Made by a program: the position numbers and the translations under genes
Notes under the pieces: generated by a model
The model's input: the letters and a program-made list of their open reading frames with translations, nothing else
Told to the model about the DNA's origin: nothing
Databases searched by the model: none
Shown: one piece after another, positions 20,282 through 31,827 of the stretch
Position numbering within the stretch: the stretch's first letter is position 1
Layout: the number at the start of each line of letters is the position of its first letter
Origin: Helianthus annuus
Taxonomy: Eukaryota > Streptophyta > Magnoliopsida > Asterales > Asteraceae
Assembly: GCF_002127325.2 (NCBI RefSeq)
Contig: NC_035448.2
Coordinates: 116,587,354-116,651,353, forward strand
Length of the DNA stretch: 64,000 nucleotides
Reading direction: 5' to 3'

Positions 20282-23200
20282 ATGGCTGAACCATCGAATC
20301 CACACAACGTGGAGGGTGAGAACCCTGAACAGCCGGTAGTGGCGGCTGATGAAGACGAAGATGATGATGTTGATGCTGCCGGTGGTGGGTTACCGGTGTT
20401 GAAGTGGTCAAAGAATGGTTTTAAAAACCTGATGACCACTATTCATATGGCTGACGAATGGAAGGCTACTTACCCACAAGAGGGGGACACCGGTGCTGAT
20501 GCTCCGGCCGGTTATATTACAATGTGGGCAGATTTTTTCACCGAAGGCAACCTTCGGTTGCCGGTGACGGTGTTTGTTGCGGAGGTGTTGGAGTACTATC
20601 ATCTCCATATCTCCCAACTTAGTCCATTTGGGATGTTCCGAATTAGGAACTTTGAGTATACCTTCCGTGCTCATGGGCTGCCCATTACTGTTGAGAATTT
20701 CCGGCGGTTTTACCAGTTGACGGTAAACTCCGGTTTTTTCTCTTTTACTCAACGTCATGGGAGTTTGAAGTTGATGACACCCCCTAAGGGTGTGACCGGC
20801 TGGAAGAAGAAATTCTTCTATGTTAAAGCCTGTGCGGTATATGCCGATATGACTTTCCGGGATGTCAATATTGGTGTTACTGATGAAGATATTCATGTTG
20901 CCACTGTGAAGATTGTGGATTGGTTCTCTAGGCTGCGGCCTATTGAACTCAAAAAGTTAGACAACAACCAGCTGTGGGTGTTGCGGATGATGCTTACTAG
21001 GCCGGACAGGAAGGCAAGGCCCGTTGTACGGGAAAAGAGTGGTGGTAAGCTTGTTACTCTTTATTGTTTTCCTTGCTTCATTATCCTTGTAGTAATATGC
21101 ATGCATGTGTTGTATCAGCGGATGCGGTTGGCTTGTGGAGGATGTTTGAGCCCGATTTCAAGGGCTAAGTTGATCTGATTCCGGTTGAGTTACGGGAAGG
21201 TTTCAATCTAGAAATTGTTGGTAACTTCCGTGTACCCAAACGTGATGTGTTGAGGGCACCCGTGCCAGAAGGCGAAAAAGGTATTATCCAAGTTGTACTT
21301 GTTTTCCAAGTTTACCCTCGTAATTTGTTTGCTTGATTTCTCCCATGCAGCTATCCTTGCGGACTTGGGGAAGTTTGAAAAGCGCATCCCCAAGAAGCAT
21401 GTGGAGAAGAAACAGGTGAAGAAAACCGCGCGGGGTCGTGGTAAGGAGAAAGCTAAGGGCTCAGTTGTCCCTCCTCCGGTGTCTCAGGCCGCAGGTACCT
21501 ATCGATCTTGTTATGGCAGATATACCGATTACGTGGTAGTATCTGATACCCTTGAGGGTTTGGGTGTTCTAGGTAGTGCGGCTGCGAGTGGAACCGCTGC
21601 GGGCTCCCCCGTTGTTGGTAAGAAGAGAGAACCAGAGCAAAAGGCTGCTGGTGGTGGTGAATTGAAGCGTCGGAAGCTGCAGTCTAAAAGGACTGCTCCG
21701 ACGCAAAAGAAACCTGCGGTTGTTGCTGGTAAGTATATAACTGTTGCAAGTGTTTTGTAAGCATAACTTGTTTATTGATAGTTATTGCTTTGTTTATATT
21801 GCAGAACCCGAAGATGCAGGATATTCTCTCTTTGATGCTCCTTTTTCTCCCTCGCATACCACAGCTGCGGGTGCGGGGGTACCAAAGGAGCCTGCGGCAC
21901 CTTCTGTCAAGGTGGTTCCTGATCCCCCCGTACAGGTGGAGGAAACAGTGGAGAAGACTGCTGCCCAGATTTTTGATACTGTGGATTCCTCCAACAACCT
22001 GATCAGCCCAGCTGATGGCGATGGGTTGGACTTGAGGTTTTTAGATACTGGGAAACAGAATTCGGATGCTGAGCCGCGGCAGACTGATGCTGAGCCGCAG
22101 AAATCTTCTGCTGGTGAGAAGGTTACCGGTTCTTCTTCCGGTGGTGCGGGTTATGATGGGCCTCCTATTCAGCCTGGGGAGTCTGAATTGGAGTACTATT
22201 ACCGCACCTACACACAGGATCGAAGTACAGCTTATCATCGACCCCCCTAGACTGTTATGCAGGGGATGATATTTCGAACGATCCTTCCGCGTGCAGGGAG
22301 ATTCTGGGTGGTCTGGGCACCCCATTTGAAACTGAGCGTGCCCGTGCCGCACCCCGTGAGCTGCGCATCAACCAACTTTCTACGATGCTAGTAGGAAGTT
22401 CCATTGTGGTGAATGCCATTTTGGAAGATTACAAGGTGCTAGGCCGCAGGGAAGTAGAAGCTGCTCGTTTGTGGGCTGAAGCAGAAGAGTTGGTGAAGGC
22501 TGCTCGTGCGGGTGCGGAGCAGCTTGAAAGAGATAGAGCTGCTTTTGATAAGCAGAAACAGACTGCAACGTGGGCTGCAACTGCTGAGCTGAAACAGGTT
22601 CGTACTCTTGCCAAGTTACTTTCTGATGAACGCAAGAGTTGGAACGAAAAGTTTTCCAATGAGCGCAAGAAGTGGAATGAATCTTGGGCTAAGCAGAATG
22701 ACAATCCGTTTCGTGCTCGTCAGGAGTTGACGAATGCCAAGGCAGCGAACGCTACTTTGGGCAAAGAGAAAGCTGCAGCTGAGGCGGTTGCGATTAAAGC
22801 GCAGCAGGCGGAGGCCCGGGCTGTAAAGGCGCTTGAAGAGGCCAAAGAAGCGTCGGCTCGTGCTGCAAAGGCCCTTGAGGAGGCCAAAGAGAGGGAGAGT
22901 CGCTCTTCTAAGGCTCTTGAAGAGGCGAATGCCGAGCAGACCCGTTTGAAGCAGGTTGTTAGCAGCCTTCAGGTATGATTCGTTATTCCTGTTGTATTTT
23001 TCTTTCCGCCTTTTGAGAATGTTTACTGACTTTGTGAACTGTTGATTGCTCTTTGAAAGGCTGAAGTTCAGACCCGGGAGGTCGCGGTTATAGACCTCAC
23101 AGCCCGCGTTAGTGTTGCGGAAGAGCGGGCTAATGTTGCCGTTGAAGCCAGAGATGCTCTGACTTCTTCGCTCCAACAACTGGAGGCTGATCGTGAGTGG

Positions 23201-23646
23201 ATGCGGAGTCAAGGCATTGCACATGTAAGTATTTTGTGGCTTTGTATCAAAGGTTGACCATATGATGACCTTATTATCCTTTTGTTGCAGATTGTTCAGG
23301 CCATCATGGATGCTCCTGAAACCGCAACTGGTTTGGACTTGGTCAAGGAACGTGCCCGCGATGCCGGTTTTAAAGCTGGTTATAGCCGCTGTATCGGTCA
23401 CATAAACGTCATGTCTGAAGGCGGTTTCACTGAAGAGCGATCTGGGTTTCGTGACGTGGACACCGAAGGGCGCCTTAACGCGGCTGTTGCCTCCTTTTAT
23501 GATATGTCCCTCTCTTGCGTGGAGAAGTTGGACGTTTAGAGGCTGCGGATTACGTTGACCGGTTGCGGATGCTGTATGCCGATGCAGAAGACGAAAATCC
23601 CGCTGGTGGCGGCCAAGATGGCGAGGGTACCAGTGGTACAAAATAG
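20282..23646 (+). pseudogene. Tat antisense extra gene ('putative gypsy-type transposase' domain), broken left copy
   Basis: The start is ATG 20282 (MAEPSNPHNVEGENPEQ). Exon 1 (20282-21044) carries the plant-mobile-type domain often labelled 'transposase (putative), gypsy type' (SQLSPFGMFRIRNFEYTFRA, NFRRFYQLTV, WVLRMMLTRPDRKAR). GT-AG introns are visible at 21045-21118, about 21280-21350, about 21499-21519, about 21731-21803, and between 22975 and 23060 and 23226 and 23290. The C-terminal half is a long Ala/Glu/Lys coiled coil (22440-22975). Lesions: TAA 21166-21168, TAG 22248-22250, a 1-base loss near 22262 and a frameshift near 23535. The normal end would be about 23646. The function of the family is unknown; despite the label, no catalytic triad is evident. 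It lies antisense to the retrotransposon, between pol and the 3' LTR. Confidence 0.8.
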
Positions 23647-23811
23647 GGTTTAGGTTGGCTAGTGTGCCCCCTTTTTTTTTTCCTTTTGTAAATGTTGGAA
23701 ACTTTATGTAAATCCATTAAGCATCGTGTGGGTGCTTGAATTTTTTGAATATAAAGTTTGCTGTTCAATGTGTACAAGTTTTTTAATTTCTTGCATGTTT
23801 GAACGTGTATA

Positions 23812-24200
23812 TGCGGGACTCTAACCATTGTGAATGGGGTCAAGTATACTCCATACCTTTGTCATATGAGTACGCGTCAATTCCGTCATTTACCCCATTA
23901 GGGTTTCAGAACTGAGTAAGTTTTGTAAAAACTTGTATATCCGGGACTTTACCCATTTGTGAATGGGGTCAAGTATACTCCATACCTTTGTCGTATGAGT
24001 ACGCGTCAATTCCATTGTTTACCTTTTTAGGGTTTAGGAATTGTGTAAGATTTGTAAAAACTTGTCTATCCGGGGCTTTACCCATTTGTGAATGGGGTCA
24101 AGTATACTCCATACCTTTGTCGTATGAGTACGCGTCAATTCCATTGTTTACCTTTTTAGGGTTTAGGAATTGTGTAAGATTTGTAAAAACTTGTCTATCC
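23812..24200. repeat. 129-bp tandem repeat (3 units) between pol and antisense gene
   Basis: Units are aligned on 'aatggggtcaagtatactcc' at 23833, 23962 and 24091, an exact 129-bp period. Units two and three are nearly identical and unit one is more diverged. Each contains 'gtatgagtacgcgtcaattcc' or a close variant. Confidence 0.88.
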
Positions 24201-24458
24201 GGCCGGATAGATACTTAATATTCTGCCTTTTGCTGGCCTATTACAATATTTGTGTGTGGTTGGCACTTTGTGTGGGTATCGCGAATGAAGATTTTGCCAA
24301 TCTGTTTTTGCGGATACCGCAAAGTGGAACACGCATTTGTAATAGTAGTAACAAACAATATTGCATTGAATTGCTCGTTTATTTAATTGCGAATGGCCTG
24401 CGGCCCGATAGGTTACATGAAAGTGTAAAAACATGGCTTACATATAACAGCGTCTAAG

Positions 24459-26576
24459 CTATTGTGCATTCCATGTACGTGCGATAGGTTCGCCTTCTAA
24501 CGTTTGCAATTTGTACGCGCCTTTTCCCAAGACCTCATTGATGAGGTAGGGTCCTTCCCACTTGGGGGCAAGTTTTCCTGGGCGTTCAGCATTAGATGCT
24601 TCATTGTCACGGAGGACGTAGTCTCCCGGGTTGAAAGTACAAACGCGGACACGCGAGTTGTAGTATTTCCAGTTTGGATTTGTACTTAGCCTCATTGATG
24701 GCAGCGTTTTCACGCCTCTCTTCCAAGAGGTCTAAGTCAATCCGGCGTTCCATACTGTTGTCTATTTTTTCAATAGCCAACATTCTGGGAGAAGGGATGC
24801 CTACTTCCGCGGGGATCACCGCTTCTGAACCATAGACTAGGCTGAAGGGTGTTTCCCCATTGCTCGTTTTTGGGCTCGTACGGTGAGCCCATAGGATACT
24901 TGGGAGTTCATCGACCCAACCACGTCTGGCTGTTCCCAACCGTGCTTTGATGCCTTCCACTAGACTTTTATTGATACTCTCGACTTGGCCATTCCCTTGT
25001 GGGTGTGCCACTGATGAGAATATGTGCTCAATATGCAGTTCTTCTAGCCATTTTTGGAATTCGTCGGCAGCAAAGTTGGTGCCGTTATCGGTGACGATGC
25101 ACATTGGTAGACCGAAACGGCAGATGATGTGTTCCCATATGAATTTTCTTGTTATCATAGCAGTGGTCGAGGCGAGCGGTTTTGCCTCTACCCATTTTGT
25201 GAAGTAATCAACCGCTCCTATGATAAATTTGACCGCACCTGGTGCGTCAAGGAAAGGTCCCACCACGTCGATTGCCCATTTTTGAAAGGGCCACGCGGTG
25301 GTGACTGGGACCAGGTTGTTTTTGGGGCACAAAGTTTTTGGAGCGTGTCGTTGACAGTTGACACATTTGCACAATTCTTTGACGGCGTCCAGGTGCATGT
25401 CGGGCCAGTAATACCCAGCATTCATGATTTTGGCCACTACCATGCGTGGTCCGGTGTGGTCCGGCGTGTATGCCGCACATACCCTCGTGTATCTCTCTAA
25501 TGAGGTATGTGGCATCCTGGGGGTTGACGCATCGTAGGAGTGGCCCTAGGTATGATTTGCGGTATAAGATACCGTCTCCCATTTGATAATGGCATGCTTT
25601 GTATTGCAGCTTGCGTGCCTCTGACTTGCTTTCGGGAGTCACACCTGATTGCAAATATTCAATAATCGATGTCATCCATGATGTTGTGCCGTATTGGATG
25701 ACGTTGACCTGGCGCAGGGGTACCGAATGATTTTGTAGAATTTCGATACGTATCTCCTTTGCCAGGTGTTGGAAGCTGGTGGATACAAGTTTGGAGAGTG
25801 CATCTGCGGATTTGCTTTCAGTCCTGTTAATATGCCGGATATTAAATGAAGTGAACTTTGACGTTAGTTGCAGGGCTTGCTCGAGGTAGAGGATCATGAT
25901 ATCCCCCTTTGCGGCATAGTCGCCGCGTATCTGTCCTGCAACCAACAAAGAGTCGACGTGTGCTTCCAGATGTTGCACGCCGAGCTTGACTGCTAAACGT
26001 AGTCCTGCCAGTAAGGCTTCATATTCGGCCTCGTTATTTGTGCTTTTGAAATCGAGGCGGATTGCATATGTAAGTTCTTGGCCATCAGGCCTGACGATCG
26101 CAGACCTGCGCCCGCACCTTCTTCGTTGGAGGCCCCATCGGTAAATAGTGCCCATGTTTCTGAGGAAGATGGTGTTGGTGCAGGGTTTTGTGCTTCTTCG
26201 CATTCTTGGATGCGATTCACCGGTACTTCGGCGGCGAAATCAGCTAAGATTTGGCCTTTAATCGCGGGGCACGGTTTATAGTTCAGCGTGTGCGCGCCTA
26301 GCTCTATTGCCCATTTTGCTAATCTCCCAGAGATGTCAGGTTTGGATAGGATCGGGCCGATCCTGTAATTGGTTAGCACCGTGATGACATGGTTCGCGAA
26401 GTAGCGTCGCAACCGTCTTGATGCGTGCACTAGTGCTAATACCAATTTTTCCATTATTGAGTACCTTGTTTCTGGGTTGTTGAGCATCTTGCTGATGTAA
26501 TAGATGGGTGTTTGAACCCCCTCCCACTCCACTATCAATACCGCACCTACCGCGTTGTCCGCGGCAGATAGGTATA
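24459..26576 (-). pseudogene. Tat pol: RNase H, archaeal-type RNase H and integrase, broken
   Basis: In coding order (right to left): the end of the retroviral RNase H (AADNAVGAVL and TPIYYISKML near 26570-26480); a second RNase H with FTDGASN (about 26140), NNEAEYEALLAGL (about 26030), HVDSLLVAGQ (about 25950) and ESKSADALSK (about 25810), so its four acidic residues are all present; and integrase with CKCVNC (about 25360), catalytic Asp in AIDVVGP (about 25265), Asp in VTDNGTNF (about 25085), Glu in GQVESINKS (about 24975), and a C-terminal PGDYVLRDN segment ending near 24459. Frameshifts occur near 26110, 25500 and 24650. Dual RNase H is diagnostic of Tat elements. The upstream part of RNase H lies beyond the nested copia element, at 34262 onward. 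Confidence 0.85.
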
Positions 26577-26581
26577 ATATG
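26577..26581. repeat. Target-site duplication ATATG, left copy (copia)
   Basis: ATATG precedes the TG of the copia 5' LTR. The identical ATATG is at 34257-34261, after the 3' LTR. The Tat RNase H frame runs into both borders. Confidence 0.93.
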
Positions 26582-26992
26582 TGTTGGTGCATTACGTCTA
26601 TTGACTTCGTCTTGTATCATGTTATAGGATAGGATAGGTTAGAATAACCAGTGCACGAGGTTCGAGAAACGAGAAGTGGTTGAATAGCATGTTGGACCGC
26701 TTATATGGACATTGTCCATAAAAGCGATCCACACACTATCTTCCTGGATCGCTTTTGTGACATGTCGTATTAGCGGTTCCAGAACTCTATAAATAGGTGA
26801 CTGGTTATTTCATTTGTAACGGTTCGAAACTTGTAACGAAGTGGTGCCGATTTGCTTCCAGGTTGTAAACATTGCTAAAATCAATAAAGTGAAGCATTAT
26901 ATTTAGTTTGAGCGTCTAATTCACTGATTCCGCCTTTGAATTGGAAAACGACTCTTCTGATCGACTCATTCAGGGTCAACGACGATCCTACA
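26582..26992 (+). repeat. Copia 5' LTR
   Basis: This 411-bp repeat starts TGTTGGTGCATT and ends GATCCTACA. It is identical to the 3' LTR except at three positions (near 26717, 26820 and 26844). Confidence 0.95.
26694..26795 (+). promoter_or_regulatory. Copia LTR U3 motif cluster and TATA box
   Basis: ggaccgc...gcgatcc form an inverted pair at 26694-26730 (ggaccgcttatatggaca against tgtccataaaagcgatcc). A second pair follows: ggatcgctttt (26746-26756) and tagcggttcc (26771-26780). TATAAATA is at 26788-26795. The identical arrangement is in the 3' LTR. The same GGAYCGCT word is the unit of the array in the internal leader. Confidence 0.65.
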
Positions 26993-26994
26993 AG

Positions 26995-27006
26995 TGGTAT
27001 CAGAGC
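26995..27006 (+). other. Copia primer binding site, initiator Met tRNA
   Basis: TGGTATCAGAGC starts three bases after the 5' LTR. Confidence 0.9.
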
Positions 27007-27195
27007 TCAGGAAGAAGAGTTCAGCTCAAACTTGATTCGTTTTCTGTCTTCTACACCTTCTTTTTCGATTTAGACAAGTTTCCACGGTTAAATTCGGACG
27101 AATTTTTCACAGGACGTGTATTATTGGACAATAATAAACCCTAGAAAGTTTCAGACTAAAATTCAAATTAAAAACAGGTCAAAACATGTTCGAAA

Positions 27196-27640
27196 TGTGG
27201 ATCGCTCCAAATGACGTCATGATGAACCGCTTTTAGGTCAAAGTTTGGACCGCTTATTCATACACATTTGGTCCTGGTTCGCTCCAAAGACAACTCGGAC
27301 CGCTCGAAAGTTTATCCTGGACCGCTCATTAGTACAATTTTGGACCGCTCATTTGTCCATTTTTGAATCTGAACCGCTCCAAATTACATTTCAGGACCGC
27401 TTTTCTGAACATTTTGAATCGCCTTTTCAAACATTTTGATTGCTAGGATCGCTCGAACGATCATATTGTGAATCGCTCGAAAGATCACACTTTGGATCGC
27501 TCATACGGACAGATCTGGTTCGCTTATTTGGTTGTTCGCTCATCTGTCAAATTGTTGGTTCGCTTGATTGAATTGCTGGGTTCGCTTTTATGTCAACGTG
27601 ATTCGCTTATTTGTCAAGTGTAGATTTCGCTTGTTCGTTC
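27196..27640 (+). repeat. Leader array of about 19 GG(A/T)(C/T)CGCT(C/T) motifs
   Basis: About 19 words of the form ggaccgctc, ggatcgctc, gaaccgctt or ggttcgctt occur in 445 bp with irregular spacing of roughly 15-35 bp, all in one orientation. Linkers are rich in 'atttgtcaa/acattttg'. There is no open reading frame across it. The word matches the U3 hairpins of the same element's LTR. Confidence 0.8.
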
Positions 27641-27774
27641 AGTCCGATTTTCATCCGAGTGACAAGATTATTTCACGACAATCGAGTGTTAGTGTATTCC
27701 AAGTTACTTGATACTGTTTAAACTGATTAAGTTTGTTTGTTTGCTTCCAGGTCATTGTTTTCAAGTGATTAAAG

Positions 27775-30700
27775 ATGTCAGATTTTGGAGAAGAGTTTTA
27801 CAACACATTTTACAACGCATTTACTTCGGAAGATGTACCAATTACTCCAAAGAATGCTACAAAAGTGATATCGGAAAGCTTGAGTTACGATAATGTGTAC
27901 GGGAATCATCAAAGACCACCAAAGCTCATGAATATTGAAGATTATCACTGGTGGTATGAAAGATTTGAGAATTGGGTTCAAGCATATGCATATGATAGCT
28001 GGATTTGTTTGACGCTGGGATACAACAAACCAAGAAATGATAGACGTGAGTTGATTAATCTGAAAGATTTCACAGCGGATGACAAGAAAGAACATTCAGC
28101 AGAACTAAGAATGAAGACACTTCTTCAACAATCTATCAGAGAGGATATATTTTCACTGCTTCAGTATGGTGAAACGTCTAAGTCGATTTGGGAAGCATTA
28201 AAGTTGAAAGCTGAAGGAGGAAAAGATATCAAGAAGAACAAAATATCTCTGCTAAAGAAGGAGTTTGATATGTTTAGCTGTATGAAGAATGAAACAGTTC
28301 GTCAAATGATTGAACGTTTTTGTCATCTGAAGATTGAGTTAGAGAGGTTTGATATTAGAAAAAACAGAGAAGAGTTGGTGGATAAGTTGGTTGAAGCGTT
28401 ACCTCATGAAGATGATTGGAAGACATATGTGATTGTGTTGAAGAATGATATTAACTTTGATACTATATCTTTAGATCAATTGATAGAAAAGATAGAGGGG
28501 CATGATCTGTTGATTCAAAAGCAAAATAAGATGTCAAGTTCTAACTATCAACAGAATGTTGGGTTGTACTATCGAAAAGGGTTGATACAGAGCAATGAGT
28601 CCTCAAGAAACAATGAGTCTCCAAGGATCAAAACAGGGTATACAGCTGAAAAGACAAACGAGTTGCCAAAGAATACCTCTTCTAGTTTTGATCCGGGGTA
28701 TCATGCATCGTCGGCAACTGCATCGTCAACTTCAAACTCCAATGTTGATTGGAAGAATTCTCCTCTGCTGAACAATGAATTTGCTCAACAGCACATGAGC
28801 TTCCTAGCTTCCATTCTGGTATCGTATGAAGGTTTGATAGCTGGAAAGATCGGAAATCCTAATTTGACAAAAGAGGATTACGATCAGGTGGATCCAGAAG
28901 AAATGGAACTCATGGATATTCGTTGGTGCATGGCAAGTGTCATCAGAAGAGCTCAAAGATTTATGGAGATCACTGGCAGGAACTGTTTGGAAGGGCCTAG
29001 TACGAAGATGGGATTTGATAAGAATAAAGTCACTTGTTTCAAGTGTAAAGAAAAAGGTCACTTCAAGAGGGAATGTCCAAACAACAGAGCTGATAATAGT
29101 ATAGATCCGTTCAGTAATGATTATTACAAAAAGGCTATCTATCACAAGAATGCCGAACAGTCAGCCAGAAAACAAACTGATGGAGGATCATCCAGAGAAA
29201 AGAAAGCTGCTTTGTCTTTCTGTAGTCAAGCTGTGGAAAGTTTAGAGGATGGCTATGAAGATATGGTTCAAATTTTGGATTGTTCAAAAAATTTGAAAGA
29301 TGCAGGTTCACCTAGTGGTATAATCCATGATGATGAGGGGTATGATTGGAGCCAGCATGATGATGAGGGTGTCAACTTGGAAGCTAAAGCTATGGTAGCA
29401 GAAGTACAGCTGACACGAGAAGAAAGACACGCTCGAATGAGACTGGATGACGTGTACAATGCTTACAGAGAAGCCACATGGGCTGGAAGGTGGAGCAAAG
29501 ATAAACAATGTTATGTTGATCCTGAAGGAAATCCAACTGTTGATCCAAAGACAGTTGATCTTGAAGCATTGGTTGCTGCTATTCCGACTGTGGATGTCTG
29601 GTGTAAAGGTCTTAGAGAGAATCCAAGATACAAGCAGCAAGTTGAAGAAGGAATTAGAAAAGTCATTTTTGCAAGTCTGGAGAAGAAAAAGAAGAAGACT
29701 GTCGAGGAAATTGTGATTGAGAGCAAGGAGATGGTGAATGAGGTGAAGAAGGTTGAAAAGAAAATCGAGGAAGGTGCTGAAGAAAAAGAGCTAGTGGTTG
29801 AAGAAGGTCAGATACAGAAGACTGAGGATACGACAGTGCCAGTCATTGAGGTAATAAGTCAAACTGATACTTCTGTCAAAATTGATAATGAAGCTGAACA
29901 ACAATGCAAGAAATGCATGGAAACATGCAGTGCTTGTATTGAGAAAGAAGAAAAACTCAACAACAGGGACATTGAATTTACTAAAATAGAAAATATTTTC
30001 AAAGAAAAATGTCATGAGATGAGTGAAAATGAAAAGTTTTTGAAACAAGAAAATGAAAAATTGAAATTAAAATGTGATGATTTTGAAACAGAAAACATGA
30101 AATTAAAAGAAATGTGTTCAGCTGTTTGCAACGAATGTGTTCCGAAAGAAATAAAAATTCAAGAGTTGCAAAAAGAATATGATGTTACGAAATTGTCATA
30201 TGAAACTGTAAAAGAAGCTTATGAAACGTTAAAAAGTAAAGTCAAAAGTCTAGATGATAGATTGTGTGCTTGTCAAAGAAACACTAAATTTCTTGAAGCA
30301 AGATATGAAGATAAACAAAGGGTGGTAAACCAATATATTGATGATGTTGCTAAGCTTAAACAAGAATTGGCAGACAAAGAAAAATTGGTCAATAAATTGC
30401 AAAGTTATCATTCATCGTCATATATTCTGGAACGTATTTTCAACATCACACCCGATGAGAAAGCGTCTGAAAAGAACAAAAAGGGAAAAGGGTCTGAATT
30501 TCATCAAGTTCCACCACCGTTGGAGAATAATTATACATTCTATGATGGCGAAAAAGTGGAAAAAGTTATCAACATGGTTGATCAGTTACCCGACAACATC
30601 GACGTGACTTACACCAAATCTGATGATATCAGTGATTCAGAGGTGGTTGGTAAGGTTGTTGAAAGCATTTTTCAAGAAAACTCGGTTGAAACAAGTTAAA

Positions 30701-31827
30701 CTGAATCACAAGATGAAGATGAAGGAAATCTTCATGATGGTTATCTAAAGAACATCAAATCTGAAGAAAATTTGAATGATGATTCAAAGGGATTGGTTTA
30801 TACCATGATTGGATCAGACAGATTATTCTTGGATGTTGTCTTCCCGATTCAGAATGTGATCTCAGAAAAGGTTGACAAAGTTTTCAAAATGGTTGAAATT
30901 GAAAAATCTGAAATTTCAAAATGTGCTGGTAAAGGTCACAAAACTTTTTATAACAAACCGGGTGGCAACAAGAAGAACATGAAGGCTGGGTTGGGTTATA
31001 AAAAGAAACAAAATTGGAAGAAAAATGTGACACCAAATTATCAAGAAAAAATGAGGTTTGTTAAGGGAGATAGTTTAGCAAAAGAAAAAGAAAACAAAAT
31101 GAAACAATCTAATGCTGAGTTTGAGGTACAAAAGAAAAAGCGACAACCACAGGTCAAAGATGTGTCAATGAAAACATGTTTCAAATGTGATCAATTAGGA
31201 CATCTTGCTCGCAAGTGTCAGAATCTAAAACCTGTGGATGTTGTTCAAATGAAGTTTGATGCTACAAAACACCAATCTGAGAATGTGAAATCAAGGTCAA
31301 CCAAATTTGATTCGAAACAAACTTGGATGTATAACACAAACAAGTTTGCTTCAAATCAAAAATGGAAATCAAATCCGAACAAGTTTGATTCAAGACAGAC
31401 TTGGAGTTCTCACACATCCAAATTGAAAACAACACAGATTTGGAGACCACTAGTTGTTATGACAAAACTTCAACAAATCTGGAAACCTAAAAGTGTTGTT
31501 CAAAATCAAAAGGTTCAAAAAGGAACAAATTTTTACAGACGAGGTACTCCAGAAGGTCAAGTGTGGATGGTTAAGAAAAGTGTTGGGTTGATAAACAATG
31601 AAAATGTTGGGAAGGATCTAGAGAAACAACAACAAATTTGGAAACCCAAGATTGCTTTAAAAGAGAAAGGTTCAACTTCTGGGGTGAAAGAGTTTGAAGA
31701 GTCAATACCAGTTGATTATGACACAAACTTTCCACCACTTAAGGCTGAAAATTTTAAAATTCAAATTGCAAGAGTCAAGGTTACACCTAAGGCTAATCAA
31801 GCCTGGGTGGATACCATGTTTGATTAA
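27775..31827 (+). pseudogene. Large copia gag-type protein with two zinc knuckles and coiled coil, one stop
   Basis: ATG 27775 opens a frame of 974 codons to TAA 30697-30699; the same frame is open again to 31827, for about 1,350 codons in all. Residues 1-250 resemble the copia gag domain (WWYERFENWVQAY, LKLKAEGGKDIKKNKISLLK, RQMIERFCHLKIELERF). CCHC knuckle one starts at residue 421 (CFKCKEKGHFKREC). The middle is acidic, then a long coiled coil (about residues 640-900). After the stop, knuckle two (CFKCDQLGHLARKC) is near residue 1135. It is followed by repeats of the type FDSKQTWMYNTNKF and by Trp-Lys-Pro phrases. A protease or pol would normally follow but is absent. The single stop may be recent damage. 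The role by family is the shell and RNA binding of virus-like particles. Confidence 0.85.

Noticed and set aside
22616..23641. 341-codon frame on the minus strand
   Set aside because: It is the antisense shadow of the coiled-coil exons of the Tat extra gene, whose GC-rich codons suppress stops on the other strand.
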